Shown in pieces: positions 50,758 through 59,842 of a stretch of DNA of 64,000 nucleotides (position 1 is its first letter; every line of letters begins with the position of its first letter). Made by a program: the position numbers and the translations under genes. The notes below the pieces were generated by a model that had not been told where the DNA came from, did no database searches, and saw nothing but the letters and a program-made list of their open reading frames with translations. The DNA is from Actinomycetaceae bacterium (GTDB lineage Bacteria; Actinomycetota; Actinomycetes; Actinomycetales; Actinomycetaceae), in assembly GCA_030537735.1 (NCBI GenBank), contig JAUNVG010000002.1:1-64000 (forward strand), written 5' to 3'.

Positions 50758-52037
50758 AACCCCAACGTAGCCTCCCCGCTGGCGTCAGCCGGTGGGGAGG
50801 CGAACCAATTCAAAGGCACCACCCTAAGCACGTCGCCGCGCTCAAGCCGCGCGCCCGGCTCCACCCAGGCCAACGCATTCGCTGAGGCCGCTTGAGCCAA
50901 TAAATGTGAAGAACCACCACCCAAAACCGACACCACCAAAGAACCGTGGTTGTCGGCGCGTAAAAACGCGCGGCGCAACTGCACGCGAGTGTCTGGTAAA
51001 CCCTCCACCGGGCCGTCTAAAAACGCCGACACCGCGCCGAAAACCGGGTGGGAAAAACGCGGCGACAAATCACCCCACACCGGTGCCACAAATAAGCGGA
51101 AACTCACCAACGTGGAAATTGGGTTACCCGGCAGGCACACCACCGGGACCGAATCGAAAACCGCTAAACCCTGCGGGCCGCCCGGCTGCTGGGCCACGTG
51201 ACCAAACCAAGCCACGTCCTCGCCCTCTAAAAGCTGGCGAACCACCTCGAAACGACCGTGACTAATCCCGCCGGAAGTCACCACCACGTCCGGGCGGTGA
51301 AGCCTGAGTGCCTGGCGCAAATCCGCGCGCAACCGCTCCACCCGGTCATCTGTGCGCACCCGCGCCACCACTTCAATGCCATGAGTGGCACACAAATCAG
51401 ACAGCAGGGAACCATTCACCTCAGGTACCTGCGCCGGGCCCGAACCGCCAACCTCCGCGCCCCCGAAACAAACCACCGCGCGCCGCCGCTGCCACACCGG
51501 CACGCGCTCCACGCCCACACCGCGCAAAGCCGCCAGTGCCAACGCATCCAAACGCGCACCCGCCTCCAACACCAAATCGCCAGCCGCCACGTCACTGCCG
51601 CGCTCACGCACGAACAAGCCCTCAGCAACCGCAGGCACCCACACGCCCTCGCGATCAGCATCAGCGAAGGAACCCGGCACGCAACGCTCCACCGGGACCA
51701 CCGCCACGCAGCCCACCGGCAAACGCGCACCCGTCATCACTGGAGCCACCGCGTCCAACAAGCCATTCGGGTACAAAGCATCCACGTCTGCGCCCGCAGC
51801 CACCGTCGGCCCCACCTTCAGGCGCGTGGGAAGCATCTGCAAATGCGCAGCGCTTAACGCGAAACCATCCATTTGCGAATTATTAAAAAGCGGCGACGGT
51901 TGGGGCGCCAACACCGGCTCCGCGCACACCCGACCAGCTGCCTGCGACAACGGCAACGAAACCACGCTTGGATCCGCGCCGCGAAGCTTCCACACCTCAC
52001 GCAAATGCTGACGCGCATCACGCACCAAAACCACCAC
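50754..52037 (-). CDS. moeA: Molybdopterin molybdenumtransferase
   Basis: A 427-residue MoeA-type enzyme that inserts molybdate into adenylated molybdopterin. The N-terminal part contains NNSQMDGFAL, the central part VAPVMTGARLPVGC and the MoCF domain VVTSGGISHGRFEV and VCLPGNPISTLVSF. The common active-site GxSxGxxD reads GGISHGRFE here, a departure with His and Glu in place of the usual residues. Several GTG codons cluster at the start (52037, 52034, 52025), so the N-terminus is uncertain by a few residues. No other molybdenum-cofactor gene or molybdoenzyme lies in the window. Confidence 0.88.
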   Translation of the reverse strand: MVVLVRDARQHLREVWKLRGADPSVVSLPLSQAAGRVCAEPVLAPQPSPLFNNSQMDGFALSAAHLQMLPTRLKVGPTVAAGADVDALYPNGLLDAVAPVMTGARLPVGCVAVVPVERCVPGSFADADREGVWVPAVAEGLFVRERGSDVAAGDLVLEAGARLDALALAALRGVGVERVPVWQRRRAVVCFGGAEVGGSGPAQVPEVNGSLLSDLCATHGIEVVARVRTDDRVERLRADLRQALRLHRPDVVVTSGGISHGRFEVVRQLLEGEDVAWFGHVAQQPGGPQGLAVFDSVPVVCLPGNPISTLVSFRLFVAPVWGDLSPRFSHPVFGAVSAFLDGPVEGLPDTRVQLRRAFLRADNHGSLVVSVLGGGSSHLLAQAASANALAWVEPGARLERGDVLRVVPLNWFASPPADASGEATLGF

Positions 52038-52201
52038 CCCGAAACGAGTAAGTTAACGACACGACAATTCTACGTGACCAAAAGACGGGAAAAGAACGCC
52101 CAACAGCTGAGAAAGCGTAGGGATGTCGATAGGGTGAAGAAAAGACACCAGCACACGGTGACAGCCCGCGACGCCCCAAAAGCGCCAGGGAAAGAAAAAC
52201 C

Positions 52202-53721
52202 ATGGCTAAATCAGACGAAATCGAAAACTTCCGTAAACAACATAAAACCGAACTGAAAGCCGACCGCGCAGCCCGGGCCGACACCTCCTTCTTCGGACAC
52301 CCCCAAGGACTAGCAACACTATTCGGACTCGAACTGTGGGAACGGTTCTCCTACCTCGGATTCCAAGCCATCCTCGCCCTCTACTTCGCCGACGCCATCG
52401 CAAACGGCGGACTCGGATACGAAAAAACCACCGCCTCCTCCGTCTTCGCCGCCTACGGTGCACTCGTGTACCTACTCGCCATCGCCGGCGCCTGGATCGC
52501 AGACCGAATCAGCGGAACCTACCGCGCCGTACTATGGGGCGGAACAATCATCGCCGCCGGTCACATCTTCATGGGAATCCCCCGCGAATTCGCCACCTGG
52601 ATCGGACTCGCCCTCATCATCATCGGAACCGGACTACTCAAACCCAACGTCTCCACCATGGTTGGAGAACTCTACGAAAAAGGAGACAACCGACGCGACG
52701 CCGGGTTCTCCATCTACTACTCCGGCATCAATATCGGAGCCTTCCTCGGCCCCATCGTAGCCGGATGGCTCGGACAAAAAATCGACTGGCACTGGGGATT
52801 CGCCGCCGCCGCCGTCGGAATGATACTAGGACTAATCCAATACGTCGCCGGACGCAAACACCTAGCCGGACGCATGCGCGCCGCCGCCGTGCAAGAAACC
52901 TTCACCCGCGACAAAAACTTCTACCTCACCATCGGCATCGTCACCGCCGGATTCGCCGTCGGCATAATATTCGCACTCACCGCACACAACGGACTAAACC
53001 AACTCATCAACATCATCACCGGCGTAACCGCCATCGTCCCCGCCGTCTTCCTCATCTACATGTACCGCTCCAAACGCGTAACAGACACCGAAAGACGCAA
53101 CCTCGCCCCCTACTCACTCCTCCTCATCGCCCTCGTCGCCTACAACCTCATGTACTTCCAAACCGGAAACACCCTCAACTTCCTCGCCCTAGAACAAACC
53201 AACAACACCCTCCTAGGCTACGAATACCCATCCACCTGGTACATCGCCCTCACCGCCATCGTAGAAATCGCCATGGGGCCCGTCCTCGCCTGGCTATGGA
53301 TCAAACTCGGCAGCCGCCAACCACATGTCGCCGCCAAAGTCGGCATCGGCACCGTACTAGGCGGCACCGCCTTCGTCATCATCGCCCTCGGCTCGTGGAC
53401 CACCGGCACCGGCACGCTCATCCCCGCCCTGTGGGTAGTAGCCTGCTACATCTTCCTCGGACTAGGCGACCTAGTACTACAAACCTCAGGCATGTCCGCC
53501 ACCACCAAACTCGCCCCCGCGCCTTCGCCTCCCAAACCATGGCACTATGGTTCGCCGCCATGGCACTAGCCCAAGGCATCCAAGCGCAAGTCGTGAAACT
53601 ATCCACCCCCGACAACGCCGTCACATTCTTCGGAATCCAAGGACTCATCGTCATCGCCTACGGCACCTTCCTCATACTCCTCACCCCCTGGCTCAGCAAA
53701 CGCATGCAAGCCGTCGCCTAA
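52202..53721 (+). pseudogene. POT-family peptide transporter, frameshifted near the 3' end
   Basis: Proton-coupled oligopeptide transporter (PTR2/POT) broken by a single-base loss. The first frame runs from ATG 52202 with the family's ExxER motif (LELWERFSYLGF) and PTR2 signature (FSIYYSGINIGAFLGP), then goes out of frame at a C5 run at 53514-53518 and stops at 53569 with a Pro-rich nonsense tail. The adjacent frame continues the protein to 53721 with RAFASQTMALWFAAM and two further helices ending in LTPWLSKRMQAVA. One extra C would restore a ~506-residue protein. It may be a real inactivation, phase variation in the C tract, or a sequencing error. An S15 peptidase gene follows 32 bp later. 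Confidence 0.87.
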
Positions 53722-53753
53722 CCAGCCAACCGCCCTCGAAAACAGGAAAAACC

Positions 53754-55784
53754 ATGAAAATCATCAAAGAATTCCCCCACCAAGTACAAATCATCGAAGA
53801 CTGGATACCACTGAGCGACGGCACCCGCCTATGGATGAAAGCCTGGCGCCCCATCACCGACGACCCAGTTCCCGCCATACTCGAATACCTCCCCTACCGC
53901 GCCGGAGACTGGACCGCACCGCGCGACCACGAACGACACCCCTACTACGCCGGACACGGATACGCCTCCATACGCGTCGACATCCGCGGACACGGAAACT
54001 CCGAAGGCATACCAGGAGACGAATACAGCCCCCAAGAACACGCCGACGGCATCGAAGTCATCAACTGGATCGCGAAACAACCATGGTGCACCGGCAAAAT
54101 CGGCATGTTCGGGATCTCCTGGGGAGGATTCAACTCACTCCAACTAGCCGCACTCCAACCAGAACCACTCAAAGCCATCGTCACCACCTGCTCCACCGAC
54201 GACCGCTACGACAACGACGTACACTACTTCGGCGGATCCATGCTCGCAGTCGACATGCACGCCTTCGAATCCCGACCCCTCGACAAACGCGTCTGGGGCG
54301 AACAATGGCGCGAAAAATGGTTACACCGACTCCAAAACATGGAACCATACATCGACACCTGGCTAAGCCACCAAACCCGCGACAAATACTGGCAACACGG
54401 ATCAGTCTGTGAAGACTACTCGCGCCTCAACGCCGCCGGCATGGCAGTAGGAGGATGGAACGACCCCTACCGCGACACCGTGCTACGACTCGTCGAAAAC
54501 CTCTCCAAACAAGGGAAAAACGTGCGCGGCCTCATTGGGCCCTGGTCCCACCAGTACCCCGACCGCGACCTCAAACCCGGACCGCACATCGACTTCCTCG
54601 GAGAAACCCTACGCTGGTGGGACCACTGGCTCAAAGACGAAGACAACGACGCCATGGACACCCCACTACTACGCACCTGGATCACAGACAGCGTCCCACC
54701 GGCCTCCGTCTACGACGAAATGCCAGGAAGATGGGTCGCCGAAACCCAATGGCCCTCACCACAAATCCAAAACCAAACCCACACCCTCGCCGACGGGCAC
54801 CTAACACCCATCGCCGCCAAACAAAAACACACTATCGAAATCAACTCCCCTCAAAACACCGGAACCTGCGCCGGACGATACTTCCCATTCGGAAACGACG
54901 CCGACCTGCCCACCGACCAACGACCCGACGACGGACGATCAGTAACATTCGACTACCCAATCAGCGAAGACACCAACATACTCGGCAACGCCGCCATCCA
55001 GCTACGAGTAAAAGCCAACCACCCCAAGGCACAAATCTACGTACGACTATGCGACGTCGCCCCCAACGGAGCCTCCACCCTAATCACCCGAGGAAATCTC
55101 AACCTCACCTCCCGCGAAGGACGCCACCAAGTCAAACCAATGCCCACAAACCAATGGGAAGACGTCACCATCCCCATCACCGGCACCGGATACCGCATAC
55201 CCGCCGGACACGCCCTCCGCGTCGCCATATCCACCGCCTACTGGCCCTGGATCTGGCCCCAACCACAACCAACCACCATACAAATCGACCCCCAACACAG
55301 CGCCCTACACCTACCAGTACGCAACCAAAACCCGCAGATCAAGGAACAAGACCAACAAGTCAGATTCGACCCCGCACAACAACCCGAACCACTACCCGTC
55401 CAATACCCCGAAACCGGGCGCGCCGGAGCCCAACGACCCGAACGACTCATAAGCGAAGACGTCGTCGCCCGCGAAACCTACCTACAAGTCGACCCCGCCT
55501 ACGGAGGCACCCGCATCTACCCCGACGGACTACACTTCAACGAAGACTCCGTCGAACGCTACTGGATCCAATGGGACAACCCACTCAAAGCCCGCACCGA
55601 ATCCGAATGGAAAATCTCACTCACCCGGCCCGACCTCAACTGGAAAGCCAGCCTAGAAGCCACCACCCGCATCCAATGCGACGAAAACAACTTCTACACC
55701 GAATCAATCGTCACCTGCTGGGAGGACGAAGAACAAATATTCCACCGCAGCTGGAAACAAACCATCCCCAGAGAAGCCAGCTAA
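53754..55784 (+). CDS. CocE/S15-family X-Pro dipeptidyl-peptidase-like hydrolase
   Basis: 676 residues from ATG 53754 (ACAGGAAA upstream). The alpha/beta-hydrolase domain carries the nucleophile elbow GISWGGFN (Ser122), preceded by the RGHGNSEG-type segment, and a later His region GPWSHQYPDRDL. A C-terminal jelly-roll (PepX_C) begins near residue 370. The family includes X-Pro dipeptidyl-peptidases and CocE esterases; no signal peptide is visible, so it acts in the cytoplasm. Because it follows a peptide transporter, hydrolysis of imported proline-containing peptides is the likely role. The transporter partner is frameshifted in this sequence. Coding is extremely C/A-rich. Confidence 0.87.
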   Translation: MKIIKEFPHQVQIIEDWIPLSDGTRLWMKAWRPITDDPVPAILEYLPYRAGDWTAPRDHERHPYYAGHGYASIRVDIRGHGNSEGIPGDEYSPQEHADGIEVINWIAKQPWCTGKIGMFGISWGGFNSLQLAALQPEPLKAIVTTCSTDDRYDNDVHYFGGSMLAVDMHAFESRPLDKRVWGEQWREKWLHRLQNMEPYIDTWLSHQTRDKYWQHGSVCEDYSRLNAAGMAVGGWNDPYRDTVLRLVENLSKQGKNVRGLIGPWSHQYPDRDLKPGPHIDFLGETLRWWDHWLKDEDNDAMDTPLLRTWITDSVPPASVYDEMPGRWVAETQWPSPQIQNQTHTLADGHLTPIAAKQKHTIEINSPQNTGTCAGRYFPFGNDADLPTDQRPDDGRSVTFDYPISEDTNILGNAAIQLRVKANHPKAQIYVRLCDVAPNGASTLITRGNLNLTSREGRHQVKPMPTNQWEDVTIPITGTGYRIPAGHALRVAISTAYWPWIWPQPQPTTIQIDPQHSALHLPVRNQNPQIKEQDQQVRFDPAQQPEPLPVQYPETGRAGAQRPERLISEDVVARETYLQVDPAYGGTRIYPDGLHFNEDSVERYWIQWDNPLKARTESEWKISLTRPDLNWKASLEATTRIQCDENNFYTESIVTCWEDEEQIFHRSWKQTIPREAS

Positions 55785-55818
55785 CAAAACCCAGCGGTAC
55801 GCACCCATAGGAACAGGA

Positions 55819-55846
55819 AGTGGGCGCCCCTATCGAGGCGCCCACT
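55819..55846. terminator. Bidirectional hairpin terminator
   Basis: AGTGGGCGCC (55819-55828) pairs with GGCGCCCACT (55837-55846) around an 8-base loop, between the convergent S15 and LemA genes. A run of A follows at 55853-55857 on the plus strand. Confidence 0.75.
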
Positions 55847-55871
55847 GAGCGGAAAAACCACACCGAAGCAA

Positions 55872-56438
55872 CTAAAAATCAACCCCAGGAGCAGACTGCG
55901 CCCCCGAATCAGCCACATACGAATCATGCGGCTCAAACTTAAACAAAGCCGCCACAACATTGCTAGGAAACACCTGCAAACGATTGTTATAAGCCATGAC
56001 CGTATCGTTGAAACTCTGACGCATGTAGCTAATCTTGTCCTCAGTCTCCGCAAGCTGAGACTGCAACTGCTGGAAATTCGTGCTCGCCTTCAAATCCGGA
56101 TAACGCTCCGACAACGCAAACAAAGAACGCAGAGCCGCAGTTAAACCACTATCAGCCTCAAGCTGGGCCCTCGTGTCGCCAGACTGTTGCGCCGCCACCA
56201 TCCGCTGACGAGCCTCAACCACACTTTCCAAAGTCTGGCTCTCATGCTTCGCATAGCCCTTCACCGTCTCAACCAAATTAGGAACCAAATCCAAACGCCG
56301 CTGCAACTGCACCTCAACCTGGGCAAGGGCATTCGCAATCCGATTACGAAGAACCACTAACTTGTTGTGAGTAGACCAAACGAAAACGCCAACAGCCAGC
56401 AGTAGTACAACCACCGCAATCAACGACTTTCCAAGCAT
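55872..56438 (-). CDS. LemA family protein
   Basis: 188 residues. A single N-terminal membrane segment (SLIAVVVLLLAVGVFVW) precedes a long helical domain with the family core NKLVVLRNRIANALAQVEVQLQRRLDLVPNLVETVKGYAKHE and the C-terminal YNNRLQVFPSNVVAALFKFE. GGGGGGAA lies 4 bases before the ATG. LemA proteins are membrane-anchored proteins of unclear role, often co-encoded with DUF2207 or TPM-domain proteins. Here it lies 120 bp after such a DUF2207 gene on the same strand. No enzymatic residues. Confidence 0.92.
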   Translation of the reverse strand: MLGKSLIAVVVLLLAVGVFVWSTHNKLVVLRNRIANALAQVEVQLQRRLDLVPNLVETVKGYAKHESQTLESVVEARQRMVAAQQSGDTRAQLEADSGLTAALRSLFALSERYPDLKASTNFQQLQSQLAETEDKISYMRQSFNDTVMAYNNRLQVFPSNVVAALFKFEPHDSYVADSGAQSAPGVDF

Positions 56439-56558
56439 GATTCCCCCCTAAAAAAAAGCGACACACACCGATAAAAACACGGTTAAAGCCGCTTCCAGTT
56501 TACAACAGCGCGCAAGACTGGAGCGAAAAACGACGACTACTATTTTCGCGGAGCCAAA

Positions 56559-58514
56559 CTACCTGGCGCCGCCTCCGCCGCCACCGAAGCCGCCTCCGCC
56601 TCCGGATGAAAAACCGCCACCAGAACCACTGCCACTAGACCGGGAACTAAAACCAGAAAAGGAAACGCGCTTGAAAGACCGACTTAGCAACGCACTCGGA
56701 GAAGAAGTAAACGAAGCCGCACCAGCACTTCGATAGCCAATAAACTGCGCAGAAGAAAGAACACGAGGATCCTGTAAAACATCAGAATCCAGCTTCTCCA
56801 AATTCGAAACGAACGTCTTTGAGACCCCGAACAACACGGCATACGTCACGTAAGTCCCCCACACCCGCACATCTGTAGGAGGACGCTCGTCCAACCTCGT
56901 GAAATCAAGTAGCCAACGTCGCAACGACTTAGAACGCGCATGCAACTCCAAACCCGCATCCGAACGGGTCTCAAAAGAACTCGAAAAATACGAAGCCAAA
57001 GCAGACACCACAATCGCCAAGGCCGGAGCGGCAGCTAAAAGAAAATCAAAATAAGAACGAGGAGCCAAGAAACTGAAAAACCTCGTGGTGTCTAAAAACA
57101 CCCAAATCATAAAAATTATCGATATGGCAGCAGAACAAAGGTTTGCAACCAGGATGAATCTCGGGGTGGCGGAAAGCCGCTCGCTCGTCAAACCCGCCCA
57201 CTCAGCCTCTTTCTTAATGAGTTTCTCTAAAACACGCAACTCCATGCTAAGAAGAGCCGGGTATTTCTTAGCGAACTTGCCAAACTCGCTAATCTTGACC
57301 GTGGGAGACCCGTCTGCCACCTGGTAAAAAATAATCCGGGAAACCTGTCTATCAATGGGATGTAACGACTCCGATACCGCCTCAACGTTAGAACGTAAAA
57401 CCCAATCTTTCTTGAAATTGCTGCCACCTGAAACCGGAGTAAGCGAAACCCAACCCAGGTTAATCAAACGCAAAATACACGCATTGAAGATCGATTCCTT
57501 AAATTTCCCGCGCTCATAATTGAAACCAACCGCAGCAGGATGCAAATCAGGTGGCACCCCAAACTCACCATCCAACCCGGCCGCAGGTGAATCCCTCCAA
57601 TACTTATCGGAGAACACCGGGCGCCTCAAAGCACCAGACAACCAAATAAAACCAGACACCAAAAAGACAAAAACCGAAAAAACCAGCGGCCCAACCAGCG
57701 CCGCCTTCATCAGGAAACGCTGCCGGTTAGCCTGATCAGCTGCCTCCTGCTCCTGCTTCAAAATGGAGTCAAGAACACTGAAAGCATGAGAATTTGCGCC
57801 ACCAGGTTCAATCTCAGAAACCCACTGCGTCGGAAAAACCACGCGAACCTCAGCAAACTCGCCCGACACCACCCGCGAAACACTGGCCGAAACAGTCCGA
57901 GCCTGCGAATTCAAACGAACAAACCCATCCAAAGGGCCGTGAGCCCAAACACGAAAATCCCCTTCCGGAACCGGGCCATCCGCAGCGCCAGGGAAAGAAA
58001 CCGTCAACTCAACGTTGCGGCTATCAACCTGCCAATCCGGGCCGACAAACTTCCAATAAAGCTCAGCCACGTCCTCATACTTCTGCACCGCATTCTCAAC
58101 CGTGTAATCAATCGTCACAGGCACAGAACCGTTTCGATGAGGAAAGAAAACGTAAATCGTATTACGCTCCTTATCGAAAGAAAAATAACTACCATCAGGG
58201 CCGCCCGTCGCGCGCCACTTAGGGTCAAAATTAATCTCTTCAACAGGAGAATAATCAACCTCAGCGCCATTAGCCACTAAGACAGATCCACTATATAAAT
58301 CAGGTATCTGCCACCAAACCGTGGAAAAAAGCCCATCAAAGACAAAAGTGCGAGTTTCGCGAACATGGAGACTGCCGTCAGGTAAAATCTCTGCCGCTAT
58401 CTCAACGCCATCGAAACCATAATCGCGAGCACTAGCAGAAAACGGCGAAATCGTGGCCACACCCAAAAGAGCGCAAACCAAAAGCACCAAAAGAAGTGAC
58501 CACTTACGCCACAT
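56559..58514 (-). CDS. DUF2207 membrane protein with Gly-rich C-terminus
   Basis: 651 residues. A signal-like N-terminus (LLLVLLVCALLGVATIS) precedes the DUF2207 extracytoplasmic domain (residues ~30-235, with VEIAAEILPDGSLHVRETRTF). One membrane segment near residue 270 is followed by a cytoplasmic part, a membrane pair near residues 455-505, and a C-terminal tail ending in a run of glycine and serine. That tail is typical of this family and allows membrane or polymer anchoring to be only guessed at. AGGGGAA lies 5 bases before the ATG. It is in an operon with lemA; the pair may act together in envelope or protein quality control, but the function is unknown. Confidence 0.88.
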   Translation of the reverse strand: MWRKWSLLLVLLVCALLGVATISPFSASARDYGFDGVEIAAEILPDGSLHVRETRTFVFDGLFSTVWWQIPDLYSGSVLVANGAEVDYSPVEEINFDPKWRATGGPDGSYFSFDKERNTIYVFFPHRNGSVPVTIDYTVENAVQKYEDVAELYWKFVGPDWQVDSRNVELTVSFPGAADGPVPEGDFRVWAHGPLDGFVRLNSQARTVSASVSRVVSGEFAEVRVVFPTQWVSEIEPGGANSHAFSVLDSILKQEQEAADQANRQRFLMKAALVGPLVFSVFVFLVSGFIWLSGALRRPVFSDKYWRDSPAAGLDGEFGVPPDLHPAAVGFNYERGKFKESIFNACILRLINLGWVSLTPVSGGSNFKKDWVLRSNVEAVSESLHPIDRQVSRIIFYQVADGSPTVKISEFGKFAKKYPALLSMELRVLEKLIKKEAEWAGLTSERLSATPRFILVANLCSAAISIIFMIWVFLDTTRFFSFLAPRSYFDFLLAAAPALAIVVSALASYFSSSFETRSDAGLELHARSKSLRRWLLDFTRLDERPPTDVRVWGTYVTYAVLFGVSKTFVSNLEKLDSDVLQDPRVLSSAQFIGYRSAGAASFTSSPSALLSRSFKRVSFSGFSSRSSGSGSGGGFSSGGGGGFGGGGGGAR

Positions 58515-58580
58515 TAGTATTCCCCTAATTTCTAATCAGCTGAACCGCCTCAACACAATCAGAACCCAACACTACCAAAA

Positions 58581-59219
58581 TCACTGAACGATCCCGTACA
58601 ACCTATCCCCAGCATCACCCAAACCAGGAACAATATAAGCATTCTCATTCAAACGCTCATCCACCGCAGCAGTCACAATCTGCACATCAGCACGATCACC
58701 AACCGCGTCCTCCACACACTTCAAACCCTCAGGCGCAGCCAACAAACACAAACACGTCACATCACGAGCACCACGCTGCGTCAAATAATCAATCGCAGCC
58801 ACCATCGTGTGACCAGTAGCAAGCATCGGATCCAAAATGAAACACTGACGACCCGACAAATCCTCAGGCAACCGATTCGCATACGTCTCAATCGCCAACG
58901 TCTCCTCATCGCGCTTCATACCCAAGAAGCCAACCTCAGCCGTCGGGAGCAAACGAGTCATACCTTCCAACATGCCCAAACCAGCACGCAAAATCGGAAT
59001 CACAATCGGACGCGGCTCACCAATACGCTTACCCGTAGTAGCAGCCACCGGAGTCTCAATAGCAACATCCTCAACCACCACATGGCGCGTCGCCTCATAA
59101 GCCAACAACGTCACCAACTCATCCGCCAACTGGCGGAACGTCGACGAATGCGTAACCCGATTACGCAAGACAGTAAGCTTATGGGCAACTAACGGATGAT
59201 CAGCAACATGTAAACGCAT
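58581..59219 (-). CDS. upp: Uracil phosphoribosyltransferase
   Basis: A 212-residue type I phosphoribosyltransferase that makes UMP from uracil and PRPP in pyrimidine salvage. It begins with [20 protein letters not shown], has the PRPP loop [20 protein letters not shown] and ends with the uracil-binding [18 protein letters not shown] 59219 is chosen by homology; the frame extends further up but that part is not conserved. No strong ribosome site precedes it. It is divergently transcribed from tadA with a 60-bp shared promoter region. No uracil permease is adjacent. Confidence 0.94.
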   Translation of the reverse strand: MRLHVADHPLVAHKLTVLRNRVTHSSTFRQLADELVTLLAYEATRHVVVEDVAIETPVAATTGKRIGEPRPIVIPILRAGLGMLEGMTRLLPTAEVGFLGMKRDEETLAIETYANRLPEDLSGRQCFILDPMLATGHTMVAAIDYLTQRGARDVTCLCLLAAPEGLKCVEDAVGDRADVQIVTAAVDERLNENAYIVPGLGDAGDRLYGIVQ

Positions 59220-59279
59220 AACTATACGGTACCGCGAAAACGCAAAACATCTAGCAAAATAGTCATATAAAGTGGAAAC

Positions 59280-59837
59280 GTGGCAAAACAAACCTACCCC
59301 TTCCCCAAACGCGCCGACCGACACCAACAAACACCGCGCACACCCCAAACAACGCCACAAGAAACCCTAAAACGCGCCATGAACCGCGCCCTATTCCTCG
59401 CCAACCGCGCCCAACAAAACGGCGACGTCCCCGTCGGAGCAGTCATCATCGACAACCAAGGCAACGTCCTCGGCGAAGGATGGAACACCCGCGAAGCCAA
59501 CTACGACCCCACCGGCCACGCCGAAATCATGGCGCTACGCCAAGCCGCAAAAAACCAATCCGACTGGCGCCTAGAAGACTGCACACTCGTCGTCACACTA
59601 GAACCCTGCACCATGTGCGCAGGCGCCATCGTCGCCGCCAGAATAAAACGCCTCGTCTTTGGAACCTGGGACGAAAAAGCCGGCGCCTGCGGATCAACCC
59701 GAGACGTCGTGCGCGACACCCGACTCAACCACCAAGTCGAAGTGAAAACCGGCATCCTACAAAAAGAATGCGAAATCCAACTGCGCGGATTCTTCCAAGC
59801 ACAACGCCAAAAAAACCACAACCCCACGAAAAGGTAG
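59280..59837 (+). CDS. tadA: tRNA-specific adenosine deaminase (TadA)
   Basis: 185 residues. It deaminates A34 of tRNA-Arg(ACG) to inosine; that tRNA is encoded at 38.1 kb. Zinc ligands are H80 (with catalytic E82 in GHAEIMAL), C110 and C113 in [10 protein letters not shown]. About 25 poorly conserved N-terminal residues precede the deaminase fold, and the Arg/Lys-rich C-terminus fits tRNA binding. GTG start; a TATAAA element ends about 8 bases before it, so the transcript may be leaderless. The surface-protein gene follows 5 bp later. Confidence 0.93.
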   Translation: MAKQTYPFPKRADRHQQTPRTPQTTPQETLKRAMNRALFLANRAQQNGDVPVGAVIIDNQGNVLGEGWNTREANYDPTGHAEIMALRQAAKNQSDWRLEDCTLVVTLEPCTMCAGAIVAARIKRLVFGTWDEKAGACGSTRDVVRDTRLNHQVEVKTGILQKECEIQLRGFFQAQRQKNHNPTKR

Positions 59838-59842
59838 CGACC

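Noticed and set aside
52336-53721. Arg/Pro/His-rich 461-codon ORF overlapping the POT gene
   Set aside because: Most of it is a shadow frame of C/A-rich coding; only its last ~65 codons are real transporter sequence, reached after the frameshift.
53547-53753. N-terminal extension of the S15 peptidase
   Set aside because: It reads through the frameshifted end of the transporter in a third frame, is Arg/His-rich nonsense, and the ATG at 53754 has a ribosome site and a normal N-terminus.
59480-59842. Upstream extension of the variant-LRR protein
   Set aside because: It overlaps tadA in another frame and is composed of Arg/Pro-rich shadow sequence; GTG 59843 has AAGG at the correct distance.
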